NCBI GenBank assembly: GCA_958298945.1
Contig: OY282610.1
Span: 36,215,667 to 36,279,666 of the forward strand
Source: Atherix ibis
Lineage: Eukaryota; Arthropoda; Insecta; Diptera; Athericidae
DNA: 64,000 bases
Direction: 5' to 3'
In this document: one piece after another, positions 1 to 10,800 of the stretch
How the letters are laid out: each line of letters opens with the position of its first letter
Numbering within the stretch: the first letter of the stretch is position 1
Position numbers and translations under genes: made by a program
The notes under the pieces: model-generated
What the model was told of the DNA's origin: nothing
Database searches by the model: none
The model's input: the letters and a program-made list of their open reading frames with translations, nothing else

Positions 1-44
1 TTTTTTATGGCAAAATAACTAAAAAAACTAATTTTCTAATAATA

Positions 45-1303
45 CGTGGGCTACTATATATATTTCTGGCCTAATAATGAAAATGCGAATATTTATCAAC
101 GAAAAAGGTTTTATTGTTTTTCAAAATATTCTCCATCAAGATTTATACACTTTTGCATGCGCTCAAACCAATTTTCGAAGCACTTTTTCCACTCCGATTG
201 AGACACCTCCAAAACATGGTTTTTGAATGCTTCAACAGCATCTTCTGGCGACGAAAATTAAAAAGAAGTCATTGGGTGCCAAGTCAGGGCTGTACGGAGG
301 ATGACCCATCAATTCGACGTTTTGTCCGGTCAAAAAGGCGCTGGTTTGAGCCGATGTGTGAGAGCTCGCATTGTCATGGTGCACAATGATTCGACTTCTC
401 TTGTTCGTTTTTCGAATTTCTCCGAAGACTTCAGGCAAACAAATGGTGGTGTACCACTCAGAATTGACCGTCCTACGTTGCACAAGCGGAACAGTCGCCA
501 CATGACCAGTTTTGCCAAAGAAACAAGCGACCATTTGCTTCGAAGTGCTTCTTCCACGAACAACTTTCGTTGGATTTGACTCGTCTTGGAAGACCCACAC
601 GGTCGATTGCTGTTTTGTTTCGGGCTCATACGCATAGATCCATGATTCGTCACCTGTGACGATCTTATAAACGTCTTTTGAAGCACCGCGATCGTATTTT
701 TTCAGCATTTCTTTACACCAATCCACACGAGCCTTTTTTTGAGCGATTGTCAAATTGTGCGGGATCCAACGAGAACAAACCTTTTTTACGGCCAGGTGTT
801 CATGCAATATCGAATGTATGCTGGTGGGAGAAATGCCTAGGCATGCCTCTATCTCACGGTATGTCACATGACGGTCTTGCATTATCAGTTCACGTACGGC
901 ATCGATGTTTTCTGGAACAACGGCTGTTTTTGGACGACCTTCACGGAATTCGTCTTTGAGCGAGCGTCGGCCACGATTGAATTCGTTGTACCAGTTTTTC
1001 ACAGTGCTATAGGATGGTGCTTCATAGCCATACAAAGATTTAAGTTCATCGATGCACTCTTGTCGTGATAATCCACGTCGAAAGTTGTGAAAAATGATCG
1101 CACGAAAATGTTCACGAGTTAATTCCATTTTTTTGCCAAATTGATTTTTTCAAGTCACTGTAAACAACACAAATGATAGTCGTACGTCAAAACGTTCTGA
1201 GTACGTTTATGCTAAAAAATGTCAAACTTTCCAATGGAAATGTCAGATCGCACCTGGCAACACTTAGTGTTGCCTAGGCCAGAAATATATATAGTAGCCT
1301 ACG
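45..1303 (-). mobile_element. Complete mariner element with TIRs and TA target duplication
   Basis: Bounded by inverted repeats of about 28 bp. The left end starts CGTGGGCTAC and the right end, read inward, starts CGTAGGCTAC; both continue through a TATATATA run into TTTCTGGCCTA, with one mismatch over the aligned part. A TA dinucleotide lies directly outside each end (43-44 and 1304-1305), the target duplication expected for Tc1/mariner elements. Length 1259 bp is normal for a mariner. The only gene inside is a minus-strand transposase. It is a D,D34D mariner by motif spacing; I do not assign the subfamily. Confidence 0.95.
111..1128 (-). pseudogene. Mariner transposase, C-terminus broken by a small deletion/frameshift
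   Basis: Cut-and-paste transposase that would bind the element's TIRs and catalyse excision and insertion. The start is ATG at 1128 (MELTREHF). The N-terminal half carries the paired helix-turn-helix region, including the GRP motif near residue 65 and a WIPHNL linker near 121. Catalytic aspartates are visible at D160 (VTGDESW), D252 (HHDNASSH) and D287 (YSPDLAPND). The last two are separated by 34 residues, the mariner D,D34D signature. Immediately after residue 290 (NDFFL) the frame is lost near positions 255-268. The normal C-terminal reading (EWKKCFENWFERMQ, ending EYFEKQ) resumes in another frame and stops at 113-111. The intervening segment is shorter than in relatives, so a deletion of a few tens of bases is the likely cause. 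The copy cannot encode an intact protein, although its catalytic residues are all present. Confidence 0.93.
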
Positions 1304-1305
1304 TA

Positions 1306-2320
1306 TTGTACTTACCTCTTAGAAATTATTTATATCTTTTTTGTTTTTGCAAAACTAATATTCCAATTATAATTTAACTTAAAGTAAGCATTAATTATAT
1401 AAGAGAAACTGTATACCTTAAGGACTAATATTTATGGCTCCTTAATGTACCCCTTTGAATTGTAAAAAAAAAATCAACAGAAAAAAAGCAAAACCCAAAA
1501 AACCAATAGTTACTATTAGAATTTTATTTTATAATAAATAATGTACTTTAAATTTCAAATAATATCCTTTAAAGGATTTGTTATTATCCTCTTTATTAGT
1601 TTATAGTAAGAAAACGTTAAAAAAAAATTATTATTTTTTGTAAATTTTTTTCGTTTGTTTTCTTTTCATTCTTTAGAAATATACGCTCCCTTTTCTATAA
1701 AGTGTTTGTTTTCATAAAGATTTTCATTCATTTTTATATTCATAATATTCATTCAGAAAAGAAATAAACTAAATTATTATAGTAGAATCATTATTTAGTA
1801 TCCTGAATGTACAAAATATATTGTACACAACTCAGTCATTCAATTAGTGAGAATTATTTTATATTTTTGTGTATCTTTTTATTTACGATAATTGATTTTT
1901 TGTTAATTTTTCTATTAATTATACAAGAAAGTTTATTTTCAAATAGAAAATCTGAACTTTTAATATAAATAAAGTACAAAAACAATCGATTTATTCTTAT
2001 CGTTATACATACATGTAACAATAACCAATGGAGCTTTTTCAAATATCTCATCGAAGAAGAATAGTCTTTCTACTAAGATAGTAGTATCAAAAATAATTAC
2101 TTCTACTATAAATACTACTATTTCTATTACTATTCTAACATTTATAATTAAGACTACTCATACTGTTAAAAATAGTAATTAAAAAAAAAAAATTTCAACT
2201 ATTAACATATTCTAATTACTACAACTACTAATAAAATAAATATTTATTCTTCGAAAAATGTTAGTGAAGAGAACTTAACTTAACTTATTGTAAACTATTA
2301 TCGATGAATATTTTCCAAGG
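1306..2320. other. A/T-rich spacer, no gene seen
   Basis: Low-complexity A/T-rich sequence with short homopolymers. No reading frame with recognisable protein motifs and no repeat boundary was found. Confidence 0.6.
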
Positions 2321-2322
2321 TA

Positions 2323-3208
2323 GTCTGATAAGTCAATGATAAATGAAACAAGCCATTCAAGTAAAAATTAATTTAATTTACCATATAATCTAATGTCCAG
2401 TGATATTCAAACTTAGCTCAACAAAAAAGCCTCAGTTTCGGCTATAATATCAGAATTAGACGCAAAATTCATATTGTAATTACACAAATTTTATTATTAC
2501 AATTACCAATGAATATGCAAGTGGTAATTTGATCATGATTTCATTATTCATCCCGTTTTATAATGCTTTATAATACTGTCCTGTATTGTTTTTCTTAATT
2601 CATTGTATTTGATGAAGATTATACAATCTGCATCCCAGAAAACAATCTGCATCCCAGCTATTTTTGGTGCATATTTGCTAATAAAAGTCCATTATTTTCG
2701 TATACAAATTCTTTTGATATGTTTAACATGTCCAAAATCTCAAAAATACTCACTAGAGTATATTTTAAAATGATATGATGGATTTTATAAATCATTTCTT
2801 TGTTAGTGACATAAATTTAGATGTCATGGGTGCTCAAATTCACTAGTGCTCTGACGACCACAAAGAAATTCAGTAAATCACTTCTGAATCATTCCATATG
2901 ATGGTGAAAAGTCCACATAATACTATTAAAGCTAAATTTTTTTTTAAATTTCAGATTATGTTTTTTATAAATAAAAACTATTTTTTCTTATAAAATAGTC
3001 TTTTATTAATACACGAAATTCATTTTTCCCCTGCAAATAAAAAAAAAACTCCATTCATATCTACTTAAAATGGCTGTTAAAACTAAACTATTGCAAAGAT
3101 GTTTATAAAATTTTATGAGCGTCTTTCAATAACTGCCATAAAATTTAAAAAAATTTTATTTTGTTGCTGAGAGCAACATTTGTTGCGTTTATCATTGACT
3201 TATCAGAC
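2323..3208. mobile_element. Non-autonomous element bounded by perfect inverted repeats
   Basis: The sequence AGTCTGATAAGTCAATGATA and the next two bases (2322-2343) recur exactly in inverse orientation at 3188-3209. Another 6 of 8 bases match inward of that, giving TIRs of about 30 bp around 0.9 kb of non-coding DNA. If the outermost A is part of a target site, the left flank is TA and the right flank is TG, which would be a decayed TA duplication of a Tc1/mariner-type element. No transposase reading frame lies inside. A short direct duplication (CTGCATCCCAG twice, about 2629-2658) lies within it. The superfamily call is inference. Confidence 0.7.
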
Positions 3209-3412
3209 TGATGCGTAATAATGAAAGATGATAAAAAAATAATATCAAAAAAAAAAAATAAGAAAAGCCAAATTTATTATAAGAAAAAATACTATAATCA
3301 TCTGAGTTAGAAATATCATCGGAATTAATTAAGAATCAATTAAATCTACTAAAAGAAAATAGTTCTGCACAGAAATTGTGTAAAGTCGACTTTAATCGGA
3401 ACGAAAATTCTA

Positions 3413-3979
3413 ATGAAAAAACACTTTCAAAGTTCGATAGTATCATCAACAACATTACCATCTTCGATGACATCGATAAATCCTTCAACATATCAATCGT
3501 CCGGTTTTATGCGATCGCATGTCTATTATGATCCAAACTTGGATCCGAATCCAGCAAAAAAATTGTGGCCTAGTCCAAGTCAAAGTTATCAGCTACAATC
3601 ATTTTCAAATCTTAGTTTGGATCACGATCACGAACAACAACAATTACGTTGCCAAGATCATCTTGATCGGAATCGGTTCCGATCGATAAGTCGCGATGAT
3701 AGTAAAGATGGACAGGACCTATCGAATCCAAATCATGGCAATGGTTGTGCAGAATTGAACCGATCGACAAAAAAAACTGACGATGGCGAACGACAGAGGC
3801 TCTACGATCGCCAACAACAGAACCGCCAATCGACAAGTACCAAAGGAGCACAGAGTTGGAGGAATGTCCGGGCCGTAATGGCGTACTACTGTACATTACG
3901 AAAGATCAAGAGGAATGTTCAGAGAATTTATAATAATAAATTTACAATAAAATTACTAATCAATATAATCAATTATTAG
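3413..3979 (+). CDS. Candidate host coding exon, Ser/Gln/Asp-rich, unknown product
   Basis: A 188-codon plus-strand open frame from ATG 3413; the frame is open upstream to a TAA near 3349. Base composition is much richer in G+C than the surroundings between about 3420 and 3920, and codons are varied, which supports coding. The product is hydrophilic and low-complexity: Ser/Thr-rich to about residue 30, Asp/His/Gln-rich around 65-80, and Gln/Arg/Asn-rich around 120-140. It then has a basic segment (WRNVRAVMAYYCTLRKIKRN, about residues 149-168). The last 20 codons are A/T-rich and look like intron or UTR read-through, so the true exon probably ends near 3900-3930. I saw no strong GT donor there. 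I do not recognise the protein. An internal exon beginning after the AG at 3371-3372 is an alternative start. Confidence 0.45.
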   Translation: MKKHFQSSIVSSTTLPSSMTSINPSTYQSSGFMRSHVYYDPNLDPNPAKKLWPSPSQSYQLQSFSNLSLDHDHEQQQLRCQDHLDRNRFRSISRDDSKDGQDLSNPNHGNGCAELNRSTKKTDDGERQRLYDRQQQNRQSTSTKGAQSWRNVRAVMAYYCTLRKIKRNVQRIYNNKFTIKLLINIINY

Positions 3980-4910
3980 TATGATCTTCTCACTAACTAC
4001 ATGTTTAATTCAATTAATCTATACGTACATATTATGTAGTCATACTCGTATTAATTACTCAGCATTAATCAATTCAAAGTTGTCGTCATTTTTCTCTCTA
4101 ATTTTCTTTTTAATTTTTTTTAAATTTTCTATTTGAATTTTGTTTTTTTTTTACTCACTCACCGTCACTTGATCACTCACTCACCCACCATATGCAAATA
4201 ATTATTCAAACAAAAATAATCTCATTAAACACATACAAAAATACTTACCTGTACTTGGATTAGTGCTGATATACTATCACCTAACAAGAATTAATCCTGT
4301 ATCTACTATTGTTATTATTCTTTTTCTTTTTAATCAATAATTAATAACATTCACTTAACAAAAAGTTTATCTGTAAATACAAATTTGTTGTGTTTAATGG
4401 CAATTTTTACTTTTCTAATCCAGTCAACTCCATTTTCCCAAATTTTCCTCATTTCCTATAATAATCGTTATAAATAGAAATAAAATTTCTGCCGATATTA
4501 ATGATTTGCTAATATAAATAAGTATTTTGTGGTTAATTATAAATGGACTTTTAACGATAGTGAAAATGTTTGCCATAAAATTTTGTCAATTTTGTTACCA
4601 TCAAATATTTACTATAAAAATTACATCAAATATTTGAACTGAAATTGCCATGTCAAACCAAAGAAAAAATTAATTAAATAATTTAGCAAACTTTGTATTA
4701 TATTAAAGGGAAAGAAAATAAAATTTAACAATTTATATCGACAAATGTTGAATGTGGCAAATGAAATAGTCGAGATCCTTTTTGAATAGGACTCCTTCTA
4801 TTGTAAAGATCGTCGACCCTTAGGACTCCTTTCCTAAACTACTAGACACAACTAATCCTTTTCTTCAAGTTACGTTCAGCCAGGTTTATTATGAATGTAA
4901 GCGACTCGTA
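3980..4910. other. A/T-rich spacer, no gene seen
   Basis: Non-coding, A/T-rich, with T-runs and short CACTCACT-like repeats near 4155-4190. No motif was recognised. Confidence 0.5.
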
Positions 4911-4990
4911 ACAAGATGCCGCCAAATGCCCTCATGATCGCAACACTATAAAGTGCGCCACGATCACGAGACCATTTGGCAGCATCTTGT
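4911..4990. repeat. Imperfect 80-bp palindrome (stem-loop)
   Basis: ACAAGATGCCGCCAAATG at the left end pairs with the inverse of CATTTGGCAGCATCTTGT at the right end. Pairing continues inward through TGATCG/CGATCA to a short A/T loop near 4950. Arms are about 37 nt with roughly 80% pairing. The hairpin is markedly more G+C-rich than its surroundings. It could be a short fold-back transposon remnant or a transcribed hairpin; the sequence does not decide. Confidence 0.75.
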
Positions 4991-5219
4991 CTTCAGGAGC
5001 TTATATAAAAAAAACCAAATAGTCGTAGTTAAAAAACAATTAAAAATTTAAATTTAAAAACCGTTGCAAGACTAAAGTTTTCTTTTATACTATTATGACG
5101 ACATCTATCAATAAAATCTAGAACTTGTCTCTTATTTCAGAGTAAGAAAGTCTTTTAAAAGAAAGAATTCATTATTAACTAACTTATAAGAATTTAAATA
5201 AAAATCTAAGAAAATGATT

Positions 5220-6840
5220 TAAAAAACTTTTGTTGGTACGCTTGGGCATTAAGTATGCATTTGTGTTGAGTTCAAATCCATGTTTTTAGATGGAATATCT
5301 TTCAGCTGTCACGAAATGGATTAATTTTTATAGCATTTAAAAATTTACAATTTAGTGAAAATATTAGTCAAAATTACCATAAAATAGAATTTCAAAACAA
5401 ATTATTTTTTTAGGTAAACTGAGACCTTGGTTCCTACATTCCGAACGGAAATACAAATTAACGCTTACCATAGAACTTAAGGGCTTTTCAGTAATAGCAA
5501 ATTAAAAGAATTTTTTCGGTAAAAATAAAAAGTAAAAAAAACCTTTCTTTTGATAGAAAAAGCATTATATTAAAATTATTTTTTAAAGTTGATTTTTTCA
5601 ATTTTTTTACGCAAAAAAACTACAAAAATTTGCAACGTCGCAATTTGGAATTGACATTTTCCGAAGCAAAACTTTTAAAAGTGATGTTAGTCTAAAAAAT
5701 ATTACAAAAACTGTTATGTGGCGTGATAAATTTCTCAGATCAATCTGGCAACGCTGCGGACTTCACTTTCCCTTAGGTGCGCTCAAATTTTGTTGGTGCG
5801 CCTGGTCTTTAAGTTTGCATGAAATGGATTTACTTCTCATGGAATTTAAAAATTTACAATTCATTGGTAATATTAATAAAAATTACAATAAAATAGAATT
5901 TAAAAAAAAGTACTTTTTATGGTAAACGAAGATTTTGGATTCTACATCAAGGACCTTTTCGTTAATAGCAAATTGAAAAATATTTTCAGTAAAAATAAAA
6001 CGTAAAAAAAACTTTTTTTGATAGAAAAATCATTATATTAAAATTATTTTTTAAAGTTGATTTTTTCAATTTTTTTACGCAAAAAAACTACAAAAACTTG
6101 CAACGTTGCATTTCTTAATTGATATTTTCCGAAGCAGTATTCTTGAAACTTTTAATAATGCCATTAGTCGACACAATATTCCAAAAAGTTTTATGTGGCG
6201 TGAGAAATTGCTCAGATCAAACTGGCAACGCTGCGGACTTCATTTCTACACAAGAGCGCTCAAAATTTGCTGGTGCGCTTGGATATTAAGTATGCAGTTG
6301 TATTGAGTCCGAATCCAGCTAATGATATAGCCAGAATACGTTTTAGTTGTCACGAAATGGATATAAAAATTTACAATTCAGTGGAAATATTAATAAAAAT
6401 TGCCATAAAATAGAATTTGAAAAAAAAAATATTTTTTTTTCAGTAAACGGAGACCTTGGATTCTACAATAAAGCTCTTTCGTTAACAGAGAATTGAACAA
6501 TTTTTTCAGTTTAAAAATAAAAAGTAAGAAAATGATTTTTTTTGAAATCATAAAAAATTAAATTGATTTTTAAAAGTTGCTTTTTGAAAGTTTTTACGTA
6601 AAAAAAACTACAAAAAATTGCAACGTCGCAATTTTGAATTGACATTTTCCAAAGCAGTATTTTTGAAACTTTTAAAAATGCCGTTAGGTGAAACAGAATA
6701 TTCCAATTTGAAATTTAAAATGCCGTCAGTCCAACACTGCGGACTTCTCTTTCAGATAGTTTCTTGGTTAATGAGCATTGCAGCTTATTGCGTTGACTCC
6801 ACGAACCTAGAAAGCATGATTAGTGAAGCCATATTTTAAT
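5220..6840. repeat. Diverged tandem array, about 0.5-kb unit, 3-4 copies
   Basis: The anchor TTGTTGGTACGCTTGG near 5230 recurs in changed form near 5791 and 6267. A second anchor, TTTTTACGCAAAAAAACTAC followed by a TTGCAACGTCGCA-like string, recurs near 5602, 6071 and 6592. A third, GGCAACGCTGCGGACTTC, occurs near 5747 and 6224, with CCAACACTGCGGACTTC near 6730. Spacings of 470-560 bp give three full units and a decayed fourth. Short open frames in the units are not conserved between copies, so the array looks non-coding. Shared GGCAAC/GCTGCGG strings hint at a transposon-derived monomer. Confidence 0.8.
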
Positions 6841-8990
6841 GTAACAGAGAATTTTGGAGCAAAAATGTCCTATTAAAATGTATGTTTAGTTGGTAAGACC
6901 GCAGATCCGAAAGTGTTTGACATATAAAATGTTGCAGTTCCGAAAAGTAGTGAAAGAAAAACCTTGAACAGGGCAGCCTTGAACATCGACAACTGATAAA
7001 AATGTGGAATGTTGGGAAGGGGGGGAGGGGGCTCTAATAGTAGTTTATATTGAAGCTGTTGAGTTGTGAATATAATTCTCTGAAAGGTGCAGAGAAAGGA
7101 TTATTCGTGTCAGATAGGCCATTACAAATTATGTAAGCTGCATCATGGCAATAACTTCTGTTACCCGACCTTAAAAGATCTCCTTGAAAGACTTTTTGTT
7201 GACGAAGAGAATTCTTATGGTTCCGTAAATCGTCTATTTTTTGAATATCCTTATGTCAAAATCCCTTAAAAAGACGAAATAACAAAATTTTGTAGGAAAA
7301 ATTATTGTTTATATTCTTTAATAGCTGAACACTTTTAACGTAACATTTTTTATTTTAAATTTTTATATTAAAAACCGATAAGCTATCCTTTCTAGTTTTC
7401 AATTCTTCTAGCTTACTCTTTTTAAATAATACTATTCTTTGAGTGTTTTATCACTCTTTTAAAATAATACTAATTTTCCCATTGTTCTGTCATTTTTTTT
7501 TGTCTCTTTCTTGATTCCCCTTTCTCTGTCTCTCAGTCAGTTTAAAGATCGGTCTAGACGGAAAATTTTAACGGAAAATTTATCTTATATCAGCATAAAT
7601 GTGAATTGGGGTTGTAATATGATAGCGTCATTTGTTCTTTTTTTTATTGAAATATTTGGGGATAATCCAAAATATATATTATACATACATAAATAAGTGT
7701 ATATTTATCCATTTATGATTTTAAAAATGCTAAAGCTCCGAACAAACTAGTGAGCTTTTGTACGAAATACGAATTTTTCTTCAAATATTTTTTAAGGTTA
7801 ATAAAAGAAAATTTTTTTTTTTTTAAAATACATTAGCAGACAATAATTTTTTTCTAATCTTCTTAAATTTGAAAAGTTTATATTACTTTGTAAAAAAAAA
7901 TTAATATATATTAACATAATCATCATGTTATGAATGAAAAACTAAAATTCTTATTTGTATTGCTAAAAAAAAATTGAAATCTTTACGATGGCTTCCAGAG
8001 TTAATCTTATTCATCGAATAAATCTTATATGACAACAAGCATTAATTATTATAAATTTGAGTTTGCTAGACATCTAATTGTTCGAATATGTGTAATATAA
8101 AAAAATATCCTGGATAATAGGTGGTGAGGATATTCAGAGACAGAATTCCATTAAGTCACCTCCCTGGAAATTTTCTTATTCATTTTTTATTACTAGTCCA
8201 TCCGCTAGTCAGAAGTAAAGTTAGTCCTTTGTATTGTGAAAATGTCAGTGTTAAAGAATTTAATGCATTTGATATATAATTGAAGGATTCTATGGATTTA
8301 TTATAGAAGGAGGCGTGAATTAAAATCATATTGAACCATTTGAATTTTTCCTCTTTAATCTCCTTTAGATTTTCAAGAATCTAACTCAAGATGCCAGCTA
8401 GACAGTTGGCAGAAAACTTTGATGGATGAGGTTACGTGATCATTCAAGCTTAGCTGTTAGTAGTGCACAAAACACGTTACAATTCCATACATTTTGCATT
8501 TAAGGATATAATAATTTCCGTTCGTGTCATTATTTTACCTTTTCTGACCATTAAAATTCAATGGAATACCATCACCGGAAATTTAAAACTTGCACTCTAC
8601 TACGATGCGCTTTAATATCGATAATAATATTTCTTGAGTTAATTGATTTTGTTCAATTTCATATTTTTTTTATAAGAATGAAACCAAGAAATTTTGTTAT
8701 GAAGAAAATTGCACTTAAGGCTACTGACAGGACAAGAGTGCAATTATTTACCAGTAGATGGTGTACAGGATTTTTTTTTATTAAAATTTAAAAGAAGCCA
8801 TCTATTAAAATTTTTTTATGACGAGTGGAGTGATTTTTTAAGCGGTTGCATTTTAAATTTGCAAAAAAAACAAAAAACACACAAAAATTGAATCAATGCT
8901 TTTTAAAGATTATTTTATGCAAATATTGATCACGATTAAGTTTTAAGTGATCTCGGCTGGTATATCGCTAATAACACGTGTAATGTTATC
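6841..8990. other. A/T-rich spacer with unassigned fragments
   Basis: No gene supported. A stretch near 6985-7120 (ATGTGGAAT, a G-run, then AAAGGATTATTCGTGTCAGA) resembles one near 11670-11730, suggesting a shared transposon tail, but no transposase motif could be read. The rest is homopolymer-rich. Confidence 0.4.
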
Positions 8991-8999
8991 TTACAGGGC

Positions 9000-9385
9000 T
9001 GCCAGTGATGATAGTTTATCGGTTTCGAAGAGTGTCTTCACGTAGCTCTATAAAAACTAGTCTAGAGGCGTCAAATCGGACGATCTTGACGGTCAACTCA
9101 CCGGTCCGAAACATGAGATAAATTCCTCACCGAGTTCATCTCAAAATATGTCCATTGTTTTATGTGCTGTGCGGCATATAGCAGCTGTTTTGTTTAAACC
9201 ACATATTGAGCAGATGCAATTCTTACATTATGGGGAAAAAAGTTTGAAGCGTATTTTTCTGAGTGCATTGGCAATTTTTGTTTTGTCTGTCGTTGTTCAT
9301 CAAACCAAATGCGATAATTTTGCTTATTCACATACCAATTCAACTAGAAATGAGCTTCGTCGCTGAACGAAGTTTTTTAGCAAAA
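9000..9385 (-). pseudogene. Tc1/mariner-superfamily transposase fragment, heavily decayed
   Basis: The minus strand keeps scraps of a DDE transposase common in insect genomes. YVNKQNYRIW is readable just below 9340, LPMHSEK follows, then WFKQNS..PHSTK (decayed WFQQDGA.CHTA) near 9190, and SRSSDLTPLD with YVKTLF near 9060-9020. The order and spacing fit the catalytic core, but the segment between LPMHSEK and WFKQ is mostly missing and several frame changes and stops intervene. It lies head-to-head with the plus-strand copy that starts at 9722. Confidence 0.65.
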
Positions 9386-9721
9386 CAACGGATTTTCCTA
9401 AAGTTGTACTTTACGCACGCGGGTTTGTGGTTTAATGTCAAATAGCGTCAAATTAATGCAAAATTTTTTATCTATGACTTAAATTGCTTGCTCAGTAGGT
9501 CGATTATGATTACGCACAGAGTACAAATTTTGATAAAAAAAAACTCAATAATATGTAAGCATTGTTCGGGTACTTTTGGTCACGTGTCAAAATATCACAA
9601 ATAAAACAGCAACAAAAGACCCAATATTAAAAGGAATTCTGAAACTTTATGAAGCATATAATGGCACAACAATGTGTTAAAATTATTAAAATATTTTTTT
9701 TAAATAATTGTTTAATTGTGA

Positions 9722-10290
9722 ATATGGTGAGAAAACTACGTAGCTTTATTGGTTTTAATCATATGCCGAGCAAGTCAACCATTCAGCGTATAATAAATAT
9801 TTTTGAAAATATGGATAAACTGAGACATAAAGTGAAGACTGGGCGACAACTGAACAGGCAATTGACCATGAGACTGGAGTGCTCGATTTGTGCAAATCGG
9901 CAAAGACGACAACCCTTTTTGGAAAAAAATCATTATGAGCGACAAAGCACACTTCGACACGGCTGGCTTTGTTAATAAACAGAATAGCCACTATTGGGAC
10001 ATTGAAAACATATAACTGATACACCCAAGACTCTCGCAGAACAACGGTATGGTGCGGCATTTGGGCAGGCGGCAACATTTAGTCATATTTCTTTGAGTAT
10101 TCTGGAGGCAATACTACAACGATAACTAAAGACCGCAACCGGGAGATGTTGGAAAACTTTCTTCTGCCTACAGAAAACGTGGTTCCAACAAGACGGTGCC
10201 ACATCACACACAGCTCGTGCTACAATGCAAGCTTTGAGAGAAATTTTTTCCGACCGAATAATGTTAAAAAGTGGTGATATCGACTGATCC
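9722..10290 (+). pseudogene. Tc1/mariner-superfamily transposase, decayed copy 1
   Basis: The N-terminal part resembles the helix-turn-helix region of the family (PSKSTIQRIINIFENMDKL, then a KVKTGR basic motif, about 9763-9845). After frame changes the core reads SDKAHFDTAGFVNKQN...YW (about 9937-10000). Then, after stops, it reads TWFQQDGATSHTARATMQ and LREIF (about 10170-10245). The Asp of FQQDGA is the second catalytic residue of the DDE triad. The reading ends at a stop after LKSGDID (about 10288), before the third catalytic residue. Multiple stops make it non-functional. It shares the family with the copies at 9.0, 10.4 and 37.9 kb. Confidence 0.8.
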
Positions 10291-10369
10291 ATATAATCCC
10301 CCAATTTCAACATCCCCTTCTTCCACTTATAATGTTTAGAAATTATGCAAAAACAAATTGTTGTTTTTG

Positions 10370-10483
10370 GTGTATCGGTTGAGGGTTTTCAGTACCCCAA
10401 TAGCGGTTATTCCGTTTATTACTGGCTCTGCTAATAAACGGAAGAACCGGTATTGGGGCACTGAAAACCCTCAACTGATACAC
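10370..10483. repeat. Long palindrome, 52-bp arms and 10-bp loop
   Basis: Positions 10370-10421 pair with 10432-10483 with 48 of 52 matches around the loop 10422-10431. The right arm encodes part of the plus-strand transposase copy 2 (NKRKNRYWGTENPQLIH). The left arm is therefore an inverted duplicate of that coding segment, not a normal TIR. It sits exactly between two same-strand transposase fragments, suggesting a fold-back rearrangement. Confidence 0.93.
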
Positions 10484-10800
10484 TAAAGACCACTACACCT
10501 TCGCAGAGCAACTGTATGGTGCGGCATTTGGGCTGGCGGCATCATTGAGCCATATTTCTTTAAGGATGCTGGAGGCAATTCTGTAACGGTAACTAGTGAT
10601 CGTAATTGAGACATATTGGGAAACTTTCTTCTGCCTGCAGAACACGTGGTTCCAACAAGACGGTGCCACATCACACACAGCTCGTGCTACAATCCAAATT
10701 TTGAGAGACATTTTTCCCGTCGGAATAATGTCAAAAATCGGTGATATCAACTGGTCCCTACGATCCTCTGATATTAACGTTCCCGGTTTCTTCGTTTAGG
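10432..10800 (+). pseudogene. Tc1/mariner-superfamily transposase, decayed copy 2
   Basis: Starts inside the palindrome with NKRKNRYWGTENPQLIH. It continues in frame-shifted pieces as ATVWCGIWAGGIIEPYFFKDAGGNS (about 10505-10580), the strongly conserved WCG-GGIIGPYFF region of this family. Then come TWFQQDGATSHTARATIQ (about 10647-10700) and GDINW..RSSDI (about 10741-10775). The order matches copy 1 about 480 bp upstream, so the two are direct repeats separated by the palindrome. Frameshifts and stops preclude function. Confidence 0.82.

Noticed and set aside
114..1068. Plus-strand open frames over the first mariner
   Set aside because: Antisense shadows of the minus-strand transposase.
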